Positions 41,638-56,000 of a stretch of 64,000 nt of DNA are shown here, in pieces. Position 1 is the stretch's first letter, and every line of letters begins with the position of its first letter. Below the pieces are notes generated by a model. It saw only the letters and a program-made list of their open reading frames with translations. It searched no databases and had not been told where the DNA came from. Both the position numbers and the translations under genes were made by a program. Origin of the DNA: Rhopalosiphum padi (taxonomy: Eukaryota; Arthropoda; Insecta; Hemiptera; Aphididae); contig NC_083598.1 of assembly GCF_020882245.1 (NCBI RefSeq), positions 31,161,858 through 31,225,857 of the forward strand. The letters are read 5' to 3'.

Positions 41638-44600
41638 CATATGTATAGTAGACCTGAGAATTGTGTCAACCGTTTATCGGTTCGAATTCAACATATTTCA
41701 CATCGGTATACAGTTGATACTTTGGAAAACGAGGAGGTTCTCAATTAGCAATAATTTTTAATAGAAAATTGGAAATTCTGTACACACCTGTATATATTCT
41801 TTTGAAAATTTATGGATTGTATGTGTATTGTGTGTGTGAAGAGAGGAGGGGGGTGAATATTATTTCTTTATTATTATTACCTACCGTATTTAAAGTTGAA
41901 CAATATCCGTAGAATAATAGATAAATAATGTAAATAGGCTATTGTCATCGTCGGATCCGGCATACTTGAAAGTGGCTTTTTATTAGTTAATAATTATTGA
42001 TTCTCAAATAATAAAAATAATGAAGTAAAAATAATTTGGTAATAATTATTAAGAATCTTTTTATGATATTATTATTACTAAATATAATTACTAATCAGAT
42101 TAATGTAACAAATACATAATGAAGTTATTAAAATGATAAAACACTTTCGTGATTAACTTAAGTGATAATTTATTAATTTCTTAGATAACAATAATGACAT
42201 AAAATCAGGAATCAACTTGCGTCTGAAATCCATGTAGGCAAATAACATATAAAAAAAATGTACTTGACCAAATTTTTTTATCTTAGTCACAACTTATCAA
42301 TTCATCAACCTGCATGCATGAATGGGCACATTTTTGTACACACATAAAGTTATTAAGTTCAGCACTTAAATATTGTCTTGTGATGATTAAGATTTTGAGT
42401 CCAGCCATATCCACTAATCAATATTGCAAATTATTACTTAATAATATTTATATATGTTAAATATTATTATTATAGTTAAATCATGATTTTCAACGACTTC
42501 AGATGACGACTCTCTCGTCGATGACTTAGACTTTCGGTTCTTACATCCACCTATACGGTGCGGAAGTGCATGTAATATATAATATTCGATACTTTCAATG
42601 TTCATTTTTTTTATTATTATTCACTCAATAAATATACATCATATCGAAGATCGTAAATTATGTTATAACATTTTATATTGTATATTTGTATACATAAGTA
42701 ATTATTTCAATCGAATATTCTGTCCTCCTCTCAATGAGGATGTTTTTATTTTTTGGTCTACGACGGTGAGAGGTCTAGTGTAACCGCAATAATGACCGGT
42801 CGATTTGATGATAAACAATATTAATAGTGTTTAAGATTAAGACATACATCGTTATTTAAAATGTATATTACGGTAACGTTTATAATGTATTATGTTTTAC
42901 CTTCGCGTGTTTGTAGTTTCTAAAAAAAAAAAATAGAATGAAATAATAAAATCGTGCACAATTTTCTATTTTGAAATGTCAGGGTTCGATGATTTTTACT
43001 TATAGATTATTAAGTGTCTTACTACTCAATAAAAACATAATTATTTATTCTTATTTATTAATGAGTAAGTTAGCAACTCAATTCGTAACGTAATTTATTT
43101 TTCCGTGTATCATAATTTATAACTACAGTATTATAGGTATATAATAATATATAGATAATATTGATTGAAAAAATAAACACGACCTATTTATATGATATTA
43201 ATAAAACATTTTTAGTATATTACATAATATTGTATTAAATAATGGTATCAAATATTTAAGTGTTTAGTAAGAAGCACAATAAGTACATATTTTATTTTTA
43301 TAGAACCGATTGATTCTTATGATATTATTATGTGCATATTTGATACTTCGATTTTTAGACATAATATATTGTAAAATAAAACAGTTTTTGTTCAGAAGTA
43401 TCTATAAATTATTATACAAACAAAAATATAAATAAAATTAGTATATATTAATATTAATTGAGGGTGTTTTAAACATTACATTATATACCGTTGGTCTATT
43501 GTTATAATTAATAAAGAAACTAATAAAAATAGTTTAGTTACCAATTTATCCAACAACATCCATTGGCTCATATAAATCATCAACAGTTCTTATTTGTTTT
43601 TTCTTTAACTTAGGTTTTAAATAAATATTATGGTTATTGCGATCAGTTTTTCTGCATCGGTAATATCGATTTGTAACCGGAAATAGTCACCTATAGTCAT
43701 TCAATTTTTTCACAGTAATTATAATATTATTACGAGTACCTACATAATATCTATATTACAACCATCTTTTCATAACAAAAGATCAATGACCTCGTATTGT
43801 GAACACAAATCAAGACTTTTATTTTAATAGCAACACTTATAATGATTAACTAGCTCAAACCAAAAAAAAAAAATAAATAAATAAATAATAATAAAATAAT
43901 ACTATTTTTGTTTCCTAAGTTCCTCTAAATATGAAAACAATTCAGTTCAATTTTGTAATATTATATATAATTTATTGTCTTATTATTGGAAGTACATTTT
44001 TTAATCCAACAATTTAACAAATTAATTAATACAAAAATATTTCTTTACAGATTCTTTAATTAAAAAATAAATAATGTTAACTTTATACTTTCAGTATAAC
44101 TTGAAATTAATAAATAAATATATAGTTGGTGTTTAAAAATGAAAATTTCAAAACCAATTCCTATATTTGTATACGTAAATATAAATTAATAGATTAACAG
44201 TAATAAGTTTACCTATTATGGTATTATACAACGCAATACTTGTTTATAATATACTAGACCATTCGTGATTATCTGGAAATGGGCGTTCATGTTTCTAGAT
44301 GCACCCAACACTGATTTAATGAAAATTGGGTCATATAAGATCAGAGTAATTAGTTAAAAAGTATAATCACCGTATTCAAATTTATCTATTACATGCATTA
44401 ATATGATTTAATAAATTCTTAGTAAATCTTTCACTGTGAATTACCATATAATTATGATATGCCATAACATTAATACTATTTATTTTTTCCGAGTAAATTT
44501 ATTAGCACAATGTGTGTATAAGGTGTATCTAAATATCTATAGCATCGATGTTATTTTTTAAATTTATTGTATTTGATTGAATAAAATCCACACGATGTTG

Positions 44601-47600
44601 CTTATCACAATAGTCGTATATGAATAATATTGAATGTTTCACGAAATGTTTGTACTTTTAATTGAATGTTCAAGTGAATACCTGACTGATGAAAATATAT
44701 TTCAACCGCTCATCTTCTCGTAAAAAGAAAAAAACAAGTCAGTTGACCATATTAACGATAGGATGCCAAGACCGGAAACGCGTGTGATGTATAAAGTCAA
44801 CAAGTAGGTATCTACTCATTGAAACATGTCGAGTGGCATAATATAATTCAAATAATATGTACAAGGCCTTCGTCATATGCGCGTGTCCACTTCTGCAGAT
44901 TTCGTTGAGTTCGAATCGCGATGGTGTTGAAATATTGGTCTAGGTAAATAATATATTATTTACATTGTATTACATTGACTTTACTCGACAAAGTCGTTAG
45001 AGTTTACATGCTTTCGCAAGTTTGCGAAAACCTATCCAAAATCGGTAAAATCACTTAACAGATGACTGTGTAAGTATATTATATCGTAAATCGAAGTAAT
45101 ACGCATGACTTTACTATATATCTTAACACATTGTCGGACGGTAGAAATTATCAAAATTATTAAAAGCATGCCTAATTTAATGGATGTTCTAGCATGTGAT
45201 TCTAGTACCGCAATATCAACATAATATTATTTACGTTATATAATTTAGTATATTATTATACAGTATACTTTCATATTCAAATACTAATTTACCATTATCA
45301 ATTAGGTATATAATATTTACAACTTATATAAAATACGATTATCAGTACAAATAATAAAATATCTAATATTTGAATATAAAATATCTGTATAGAACATAAT
45401 TATTTCAAGTAAATATAAATATTATATACTTTATTTTGTTAGTGTTCAATATAACAGTGGTGATTGATATTTCATGCGTATAGTAAAACTAAAAATACAT
45501 TGAAAATATCACCGCTATTAAAGAGCAGTAGTTTCCATTTTCACTTGTTTTTTTTTTTTAGTATTAGACATTAGTATACCAATACCAGTATTATTCAAAA
45601 CTCAAAAGTGTCCCCCGCAGGCATCACTAATCAACAATACTGCTATAGGTAGAACTTATTCATGACTGTCCGTCAATGTGTTAAGCGTATATAATATATT
45701 CTATATAATAAACTTAACGTGAAATATTATTATGTACCAACTATTCTATACATTTATTGAATGTCGGCCGTGTACAGCTATGCGTTAAACAGAATTTAAT
45801 GGTTATTGGATACTATACGTGTACGAAATATCCAGAAACTCTCAAATCAAGAGTATAATGTTGTCGAAACGTTTTCGGACAACATATAATATATCAACAA
45901 ACATAAATCAACTATCGTGCTTTCCTATAACAATAAATTGTAAACATCGTACTTTTTCGTGCGTATATATCTTTAAAAGACAAATTCGCTGTCGATCTAT
46001 GCAATGTAATACAGTGGGTGTGTTTATAATTTATTTTGGAAATGATTTCGGTTTCTATACAGCCATATAAGTATTTGATGCTTTCCTTATCTCCACGCGT
46101 GCTTTCACTTTTTCGTTTGATCACCAACACCACGAAATTTAGACGCGCTCTGCAACTGCACCGGAAAAGTCCAAAGAAACGATATCGAAGCTAATGATAC
46201 GAAGCACGACGTGCGCATAATATGGGTACAGATATTATAATACATGTCAAAACATAATGAGTTACGAGTAAAACGAGGCGGACTCGAGTCGTGCCAACGC
46301 GAAAAAATTCAAAAACCGATCGGAAGGAAATGACAATGAGAGAGGCGTATACCCGCGATCAATATACGTGCGTATGGCAGTTATGTGGTGCGTATAGTTA
46401 TAATATAATATATATGTATACAAATTAAGATTATCGGCGTGAGTGATTTAAAGAGAAAGAAAGAATAGAGGAAGTTGCGATATTATCACAGTCATTAGAT
46501 GATTATTAAATTATTATGTTCTTTTCGTGAGTCTATAACACAATGGATCGCCGTATAATTTTAATTCAGCACCATAATTCCGTATATAAGGATTACAACA
46601 CCGTGTGGTCTGTAACTTAGGTATAGGTTTTTATTATAGTAATGTGTAAATACAGTGTGTTGTGTGTGTAGATACGTGTAAATGTATACACGGGCACACG
46701 GCTGATCAAAAATCAAAATATATCTATATAGAATTTAATTAAAACAATTTATCTATTAAGGTATATTTTGTCTATTAAATATTGTGTTAACAAGATTAAT
46801 ATGAATCATTTTGGTCATCCCTCCCATTCGAAAAAAATCCTACAACCACTATTGGGTAAAATTATATATCATAAAACGATAATAATACTTTTTTGGATAT
46901 TATAAATAAATTGCGAGAATGAATGTTTGCTTGAATCAATTGTTGAATTCATAAATAAAGTAGGTATACCAATACGTACATTATTATGTAATATGTATTT
47001 TTTATTTATTTTTTATCAAAACAAAAAATGACTACATCCATGTGTTTTTATATAATATGTTTTTAAAACGTCAAATAAGTATTTAATAAAATAAAGAGGA
47101 TAATACGCATATTTTATCATCATGTCATAACTCATAATATAGAAACCGACGGAAGACTTTACGAGCAATGAATAATTACGGTTTCGAACTTAAGAAATTG
47201 TTCATATTATCCTGCAATATTAAAAACAAACGTTAAATGTTAGTAAGTTGTGTAACGTTTGATTTACGATCGGGAAGTATAGTGCTTGTAAGCATCGCAT
47301 ACGTCAATAAAATGTATTGGTTTGCATTCGTATAGGTCTACGCAGGTACGCCTAAAACGTTTTAGTCGTATATAAATAATGTTTGTTGTTTATGTACAGT
47401 TGATATATATATTTTTGTGCTTACACATATTTTACTATAATAATGTACTGTGTAGAATTGTATAATATAGAGGTCTATGCGGTTTCGTTTCCCGCGCATT
47501 CGTGTATCGTATGTGCTACGAGTGTGACGTACCGGTTGGTATACCGCTATATAAATAATATAGGTAATATAATTAGTTTTATACACGTTCGTACGACCTA

Positions 47601-48669
47601 TGCACCAATACAATCAAACAAGATCTGCAGTTTAGCTATTAGCTACTGTCAAGACGTTTGATTGATATATTATAGTGTCAAATAGAACAACGCGTCAATG
47701 TCACAAACGCCCTCGAGTGCGGGTGACGGTATATATACCTACTAAAATATAGTCATCATATTATTATCGTCGTTATTATTATTAAAATAATGTATAATCA
47801 TTATTTGTTATTACTTTTATTGTAATCGATCCAGTACTATATAATGTATATCAAATTATTTTATATGGGTGCGATTTCGCGGTGTCCGTTTTTAGATTAA
47901 TAAACATAACAACGGTGATCCCGAGGCGCACAATTTTCGTGACAAAAGGTTTTTTTCCGCTAGATTTTCAATGTCAAGTACACACATTCGAAAGAAAAAC
48001 ACACGGACTACGCGCGGTGTACGCTGCAGTACAATATAATAAATAATGATAGTAAATAATTGTGTACACCATATTTACTCTCACGCACACGTGCGCACTC
48101 ACAACAGTGAAACTTCTAACATTCCACAGAATGTTTCGGTTAATACAGAATCACACAAGTGCTGCAGGTTTCTGTCACCTGTGCGTACCGTATAATAATA
48201 TTATTTTAATCAAATATTTCTTGTGATTTTCCGTACGCATATCGTTGCCAGCCGCACAGACAAAAACTTAAACAATCGTCGATAAGCGCGAAATACGTTG
48301 TTGTATTATAATAGTGATCTATATCGTTATCGTATATATACCTAATACCGCGGCGGTAAACTATATAATATATCGAGGACAATAACAATCGGCGAGAAAA
48401 ATGAAAATCGCATTATTATGTCTATAATATATTATATCTGTACCTAAGGTACAAAATATTATAATATATTCTCCTCGTGCAATCTCTATATTCGCGTTCC
48501 GCACGACTAATATCAATATAGCGCAGGAAACACAACGCTCACTTAAAAAATTGTCCTTTTCGTTTTTCTCTTATATGTATACCATTTTTAGACGATTTGT
48601 CTTCGACCACATGGATCTCGATTAATGAATAATATTTTTCACAAAAAAAAAAAAAATAATTATAATAAA

Positions 48670-48723
48670 TACGCCATTGCACTTAACGGTGTGAAATAAT
48701 AATATAAGTATATCAGTGGCGTA
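48670..48723. repeat. Facing CAGTGGCGTA-type ends
   Basis: TACGCCATTG (48670-48679) and CAGTGGCGTA (48714-48723) are inverted copies with one mismatch, 34 bp apart. CAGTGGCGTA is a common terminal sequence of insect DNA elements. The pair may be two element ends or a tiny hairpin remnant. Confidence 0.3.
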
Positions 48724-50679
48724 TTAAACCGTTTAAACCTAAATGACTACCTACTACCTACAAACTACTAATAAAATGCACGCGATGTGGTAGACTGCTA
48801 GTAAATATACATATATAGTTAATAAACGTTAACCGTTTGGATTACATCTTATTGAATCCGACGGGGATAAACCGGAACTTATATTATACGATGTACAGTA
48901 TAGTTGCGCGTAATAGTCTTTCGAAATTTAGAAAATTCTCATGTTACATTTAAATCAATTATCATCTTATTCTTAAACGGGTGTTAAGCGAAATATTCTC
49001 ATATTTATTTTCATTAGTGTCTAGTGGTGTTAGTAGGTAGGTAGTAGATACTAGATACTGATTATATATAATATATTATTACATAATTATTTAACAACGT
49101 TAAATCAAAACGTATAAACTGTTTAAATTCGCGACACCGCGACTAACAATAAAATAAAAATACACGATTATATGTTTTTAATTTTCATACGAACGCGGAA
49201 TTGCCAAAGCCAAAGTGCCGACTATTGGACAAGTGATAAACGACCGACTGTAATCGTGAAATATATTTGTTTTTAAACATCAATGTTTATTTTAGGTATA
49301 GATCCGGTCCTGATTGCATGATCGCATGTTTTATCAGACTCCGTTAAAATGAAGTTCTGTCGGTTTCATTGAAAATTGAATAGGTACTGATGATGTGTAT
49401 AGAGGTACATTAGCATCGCCGACCTTTATATAGTAGTCGCCTTAAAACGTATTTTTTTTATCGTTCACATAAAAATAATAATAATAATGAAATCTCAACT
49501 CAATCCACGACGATGCGTCCAACAATAAAAGATAATTGAAAATGGTCTGTACATCACTTTACTGCACGTGGCGCTTGGTTTTTTTATTATTATAATACAT
49601 TAATACTTATACATATACTCTACATTAGAAAGCAGTTCTTGAATATTTTGTATAGATGGTATGAATACATTTTACCCGTATATATATACATATAATACAA
49701 AATGAATTTTATTGGTGAAAAAAAAAGTTTTATAAACGTAATAGAAACGAAAAGATCAATTTTACTAATAAATGTATTTATTCATAATAATTGTTGTTGT
49801 AAAACATGCGTAATACAAGTTTGATTTAATCACAACATATGTAAACTACAAGCTACAGCTGTCGTGCTACGAAAAAAAATAATACCTCACGTATCGGTAT
49901 TATGCGATTAAAATAACAGACTGCGGTGGATTATACGATGACGATTTATATCCGATTTTACGACGTACCGATTTTTTCCATTTTTGTACAGACAGACAAT
50001 CGACAAACATAAATTTGAAAATAATTTTACATCGAATCAATGAAATGGGCACGTCGTATCGTATACGATTTAAAAACGCCATTGTTACTGCAACTCACAA
50101 CCAAATATATAACACTCGGATAGGCCTGTCGTACATTGCATCTCGCAAGAAAGTATACATTACAGGAACGTATTATTATATAGTGTATGGTAACCGTGTG
50201 AAAAGTCAAGTCTTTTTATTTTTGATATAATATTGTATACACAAAACGTAAACGCGTTCATAAGTATTGTAACAAAACGAAAGCGTTATCGTAATAATAT
50301 TAATATAGTAAAATGTGTGCTATAGATACTACGATATATGTATGACTGTAGTATGAGTGCATGACTATATTATACAGTTATATTATTATTATATAGGCGT
50401 ACCTATATACCTACCTTAATAATAACTAATAAGTAATAATAGTATAATGACGTCGTAATGCCTGAACGAAACTTAACTTTTTTATCGCACATATCCTATG
50501 ATTATTATTATTTTTCATAATATGTACACTTTAGCTACACACATATATGCGTTCCACAAAGATTTTTTTCATATGAATTGTCGCTCGCGAGGTAATAATA
50601 ATATAAATTAATCACATTAATCATGTACCTATATAATATCCCTATAAACTCTCGACGTATATGTTATTATAATAGTTCA

Positions 50680-50950
50680 CACTGCGCCGTCACGACGAGT
50701 ACTCGTCTAGCTATGTGTACGATGAATCGACTTCGATATCTTAGGTTGTGTATTACTGACCTCGGCGGCTCGGCACGCGTATCGTACAAAATAATTCGTG
50801 TTGCCCCCGACGTGCAGTGTTTAGCCCTCGGCGGCCCAAAAGTGGTCGTTTTCGAATTTATTACCGTATTAACCTATAGAGTCGGACCGTAACATTTTCG
50901 TCGTTATACACTTGTGGTTCGTTCGGCGTTCGTATAATCCTTTCACACGC
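50680..50950. promoter_or_regulatory. CpG-rich patch in large intron
   Basis: CpG-dense stretch (CTCGGCGGCTCGGCACGCG near 50760) inside AT-rich intron. The 89-codon ORF over it shows no family motif. Possible enhancer or promoter. Confidence 0.2.
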
Positions 50951-53051
50951 ACTCGTTTTCATGTATAATATCATACATTATAATAATTAATAAGTATATG
51001 ACGCGTGCAGGTATAAACATGCATGCTGTGAGAAACGACGAGAGATGTCCGATAAACCGATCGGGTAGCGATTTTTAACGGATCTTCTGTGCAAAGAGTT
51101 GTATTTCACAACTTTCTGTTGGTTATTTCTTACCTCCGTGACCAATTTCGATGACCCGAAACCTGGTAACCAACATTGGAATGATATTCATTTTTCGATT
51201 TTTTACGTATACATTGTACACGGATTGTTTTGTATACTGACTGCGCGCGGTGTCTATCACATTCTTTATCCGTTTTTGAAAAATAATAACGCACTAATGA
51301 CCACCAAGAATATATTATTATTGAACATGTACGTATACTAGGCATACGTGTATATTGTATTGTATATATATATATATATATATGTCTTCACTAATCACGC
51401 AGTCCCTTGTTATACAACCGCAGCCTATGTCGACACCTATAAACGACGATACCTTTACGCACAGGTAAAATTATTGTAATAACACGGCGGAGATGATAAT
51501 ATTAAATAATGAACGTGATGCGCACGTAACTTTAACCATATACCTAGTATAATATAATATACATAGGACGTGTGCTTGACGAGAACTAAATTATGTTTAA
51601 CACGTTATACGGTGACTGGACCCACGTCTGTAATATATAGATCACACTCGATCGTATTTTCAGTCTAAACCAGTTACCGGGTATACACGATGTGTCGATA
51701 TATACTTAATATACGTAATCATCCGATTCATGTATTATATATGTAAGTATGTATCGACATTATAGAACGTTTACATACCTCGTAAAATTATAACTTCGAA
51801 TTTTAACGAAGTGTATCCCCATGAAAAGGTATAATTTCTTGTAATATTGTATAACAAATAAGTAATAACTATAATAACATTATATATGGATTTTTTTAAA
51901 TTAAATCACTCAAACGTTTTTAAATAATGAAAAATGTTGGTTAGGTAAGCATTGCCAGAGTTTTAAATAATGTGTTTTAATTTAATAATATGATGAGGTT
52001 ATTATTATTTTTTAATTGATAATGGCAATTGCCAATTAGTGTCATCGTAAAAGTGCCATTTACTATTTGACATTCCAATGCATTCAGTTAAATGTCAAAT
52101 GATATACTCACTATACATGAGTTTCCAACTAAATCCCATGATTTTATCCAATACATTTATAAAAATGTTTCTAATACTCACCTGTACGCATTATTGCATT
52201 AATGCATTAAATGTAAATAATAAACGTAATGATTCAAGTACATAAATATATACAATAGGTACCTACTCCTACATGTACAGTACTTATAATACTTACGAAT
52301 TAAAATTGTTTTCCTAATACATTCATAATACATATCAAGTAATTAATGATAATTTATCATCTATACTATTAAATTGAATATTATAACTTCTTAAATTCAT
52401 GACGCAGACGCATATTGCAGGACAATTGAAAGAAAATCAAAAATTTGTTAACAAAAAATTTTTCCACTTTTCTAAATTTTGAGAGTAAAATGTTTGATGG
52501 TCGTACTATAATGTTGATAGGTATTTAACCATTTTAACCTGTTGACTTTATGTGGCGTACGATAATAATAATAAGTAATAATAGTATAATACATTTCTTG
52601 TTTCGCGACGTGTGATGATATGATGCAGTTATTACGTATTCGCTTCATTATTATTTTTTATACTTTTCGTTAGATGGTCCTCATGACAATACTGAATACA
52701 TAGGTTCTAAATAAGGATATATATATATATATATATACGCGCGACGTATTTTTTTTTTATCATACAGGTGTACGTGAATTATAAGTAGTGAAAAGAAAAT
52801 ATGAAGAAAAAAAATACGGTGTACGAAAGAAAGACGGCGGCGGCCGTTAACAATGCTCTCGATAAAATGGCCTTCGGTCCAAAAACCGATCCGACTCGAT
52901 TCCACGCGCTCGTCCTTATACAGTTACTTATTAATTTCGCGGGATGCTGCATGCGGGACCTCCGGGCACCACTACCATAGGTAATGCCATATATAACGCT
53001 ACGCGTAATAATATATATGTACGTTCTTCATCTGTGTACGATGCAAACACG

Positions 53052-53068
53052 CACACACACACACACAC
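53052..53068. repeat. CA microsatellite
   Basis: A 17-bp CA dinucleotide run, the only clear CA repeat of this length noted among the many TA and AAT repeats. Confidence 0.85.
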
Positions 53069-56000
53069 TGCGCACGGTTATACATATCGTCAATTCGTTG
53101 AACTCCAAACTATCTATTGATTAGGTTCAACACCCCCGCCCCCATTGTTATTTGTTCATTACAATATGATATTATATCGCTGTATATATTTTATATTGAC
53201 GATAATGATGCGATACATGCGCCTATAATAATACCTACCAGCTGTATTAGTATATATTATAACGTCGACGTGTGCTCAGGAAAAACGTGCCATATTTAAA
53301 ATGTATGGTTTTTCATTGTTTGAACGTGTTATTAAATTTAAAATTCGAATTGGGGTAGTTATAAACTATATTTTTTATAAAACAAATGTAAACTTGAATC
53401 GCGATTAACGTACCTTTTTCGTTTTTATCATATAATAATTATCTCGCTGCAATGTCACTTATTAAACCGTTTGAATTCCACCACGACTGTCGGACGTACA
53501 GAATATTTATAATATATATGAAACAGCTGAGTGTACGTCGCGATTTCAAAAGCCGGAAACGCAATCGTTTAGGAATTTCGATTGTCCGCGTGTATACAAT
53601 GCGACGTCATACCTATACGGTATACCGCAAGTGAGCCTAAGGGTTGTTTCAAAACAGTACGACTTGACCAATTCGTCAATGGAAAAAAAAAACATTTATT
53701 GTAGGCATATTGGCAATTTTTCTATAGCGGTTTATCATAATGTAATACTTGTGTACACTATACATTATGTTTTACACGTATCATACTGAAACTGAACTAT
53801 ATATAGATACACGTGCGAGTGTGCGACGCGTTCCGCGTGCCACAGTAATTATAGGTAACGACTTTCTGCAGTAAACAATATATGTATAATGCAATAATAT
53901 GCAATAATTATTTAATTATTATTTCGAATTATTAAACATAACGATAATGCTATATTGTCTTTTTCACATGATTCGTACACTATATTATAACTATTATAAT
54001 ATTGCATGTTGACGTATTCGTAGCAATTGTGTATTATAATAATTGTATACTATTGTCGTATACGTGCTTCCAGCAAAACAGTTTATCATCAAATTAACTC
54101 AAAAAGCAGTCAGCAATGATTAAAATAGTATAAAAGTGTCATATTATGATGTGATAATATTTTGTCAATCAATAAAGTCATATATTTAGTTTTGTAAAAA
54201 AAAAAAAATATTTATATGGTTTTCAATCAAGTATATCGATCAATATAAAATTTAAAAAAATAAATAAAATGACTCAATTGATATCTTATATTATGTATAC
54301 TTCATATTTTTTAAACGCCTATAATATTATGTTTACTATATTACTTTATAATAATATTTTGTTTTGAGTACGATTAAAAGGTTTTATATGTATAGTTATA
54401 ACTTATAATTCATTTAGAGCATATAGAGTCGATAATATATTATTTTTATTCGCGTGGATTTATTTTCTATCATTTATCAGTGTAAGTACTGTAATCCCTA
54501 CAACGATATGACACACGTACACGCATAAATGATATAAATATAATATAATATATAAGATGAAAAAGATTGAACTTCAACAAGACGACAAGTATTTATATTT
54601 GAATATGATCGATTGTCTCTCCGTTTATAACGTGTGTGCGAGCAGCGGGTATTATACATAACAATAATAATAATATTTATTTATTAATATATTGTATTAA
54701 GACATTACAATGTAATATTATATGCCTACCTATTATAGATGTTTTGACTGATGATAGACCCGTGTATGACGGCGGTGCGTGTGTGTTTTTGAAAGCCGCG
54801 CTCGTCACATTCACGATACAGATCCCCACCACCTCCGTGTGTAGGCTCTAGTGCTGGAGAAAGTTTGCAGTTTACGAACGGAAAAAAAATTATTATTAAT
54901 AATAATAACAATAAAATAAACGGCGTATCCCTTTCGTATATACTTCTTATGAAGAAAGAACGCGTATTAAAGGTTAGGCTAAATGCGCCTAGTGTACCTA
55001 TACGTTTATAAATTATATAATAATATATATAGGCGATAACTCGGCGAATTCGGATTCTGCAGAGTTGCAGAGTGGGTCGTATATTGGTTGTAATTTTCGA
55101 ACAGTGTACAGCTGTTTGTATATATTTTGTATTAATTTATTACGTAGGTATATGATATAAAATATGCATACTTAAACTTCGCCGCGATCATGCCGTACCT
55201 ACCGTGATCGCAAACAAGTAATAATACGTACAACGATAAAATATAATAATATGATGACAATTTAATGAGAAAATGTAACATACTACAAAAAAGTGTTGAT
55301 TGTTATATTTTATTATGCTGACCTGGTGCATTTCGAAGACGCAATTCTCATTTTCAATTTAACATGCAGTATTTAATCGCGTTACGCAAATAATTATGAC
55401 ATTATTTTTGTTGAACACGATTAATTATAATATACTACGTCAGTATAGTACAGGTCGCGTTCATAAATATAGTATGTCTTTAGATTTGTTATAGTTTAAC
55501 GAAAAGTTTATATTATAATATGTAACAAGTGTAGGTATGGTAAATTAATACTACGTAATAGAAATAATTTCTATATAGACTCGATGGGCCGCTGCCATAT
55601 AATATAATCAAAATGTTAATAATATACCTCATTAGAAATTACTATACGAGAAGGTATATGATATGACGTGCATTGTAAACTATTAAGTTTTTCAAATATA
55701 ATATTGACATTGATCTCTATTTTATAGTACATTACACCTTTTTTTTTATAATAAATCGGAAGTGTTGTGTATGACGTTTTCTTTTTATCGTATGTGTACC
55801 TATACAGGTTATTAGATTTCCGTGTATAATTTTTGCATATTCGATGACACAAGATCACCGGTTGTATTATAAGTTATTAATAATAACTTATTATAATTAT
55901 AATTAAAATATAACAAATTTTAAGCAATTTAAATTATTCGTTTAAGTTTTATATCATCCTTAATTCAGTTGCAATACGGATACGCATATCCTCTTTTATT

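Noticed and set aside
44905..44925. GAGTTCGAATCGCGATGG, considered as a tRNA B box
   Set aside because: No acceptor stem, D arm or anticodon arm can be formed with the upstream sequence.
52023..52110. TGGCAATTGCCA palindrome and a nearby 10-bp TTTGACATT inverted pair
   Set aside because: The arms are short and no element boundary or repeat copy was seen.
55869..55891. Palindrome ATAAGTTATTA-A-TAATAACTTAT
   Set aside because: Such AT-only hairpins arise often by chance in DNA of this composition.
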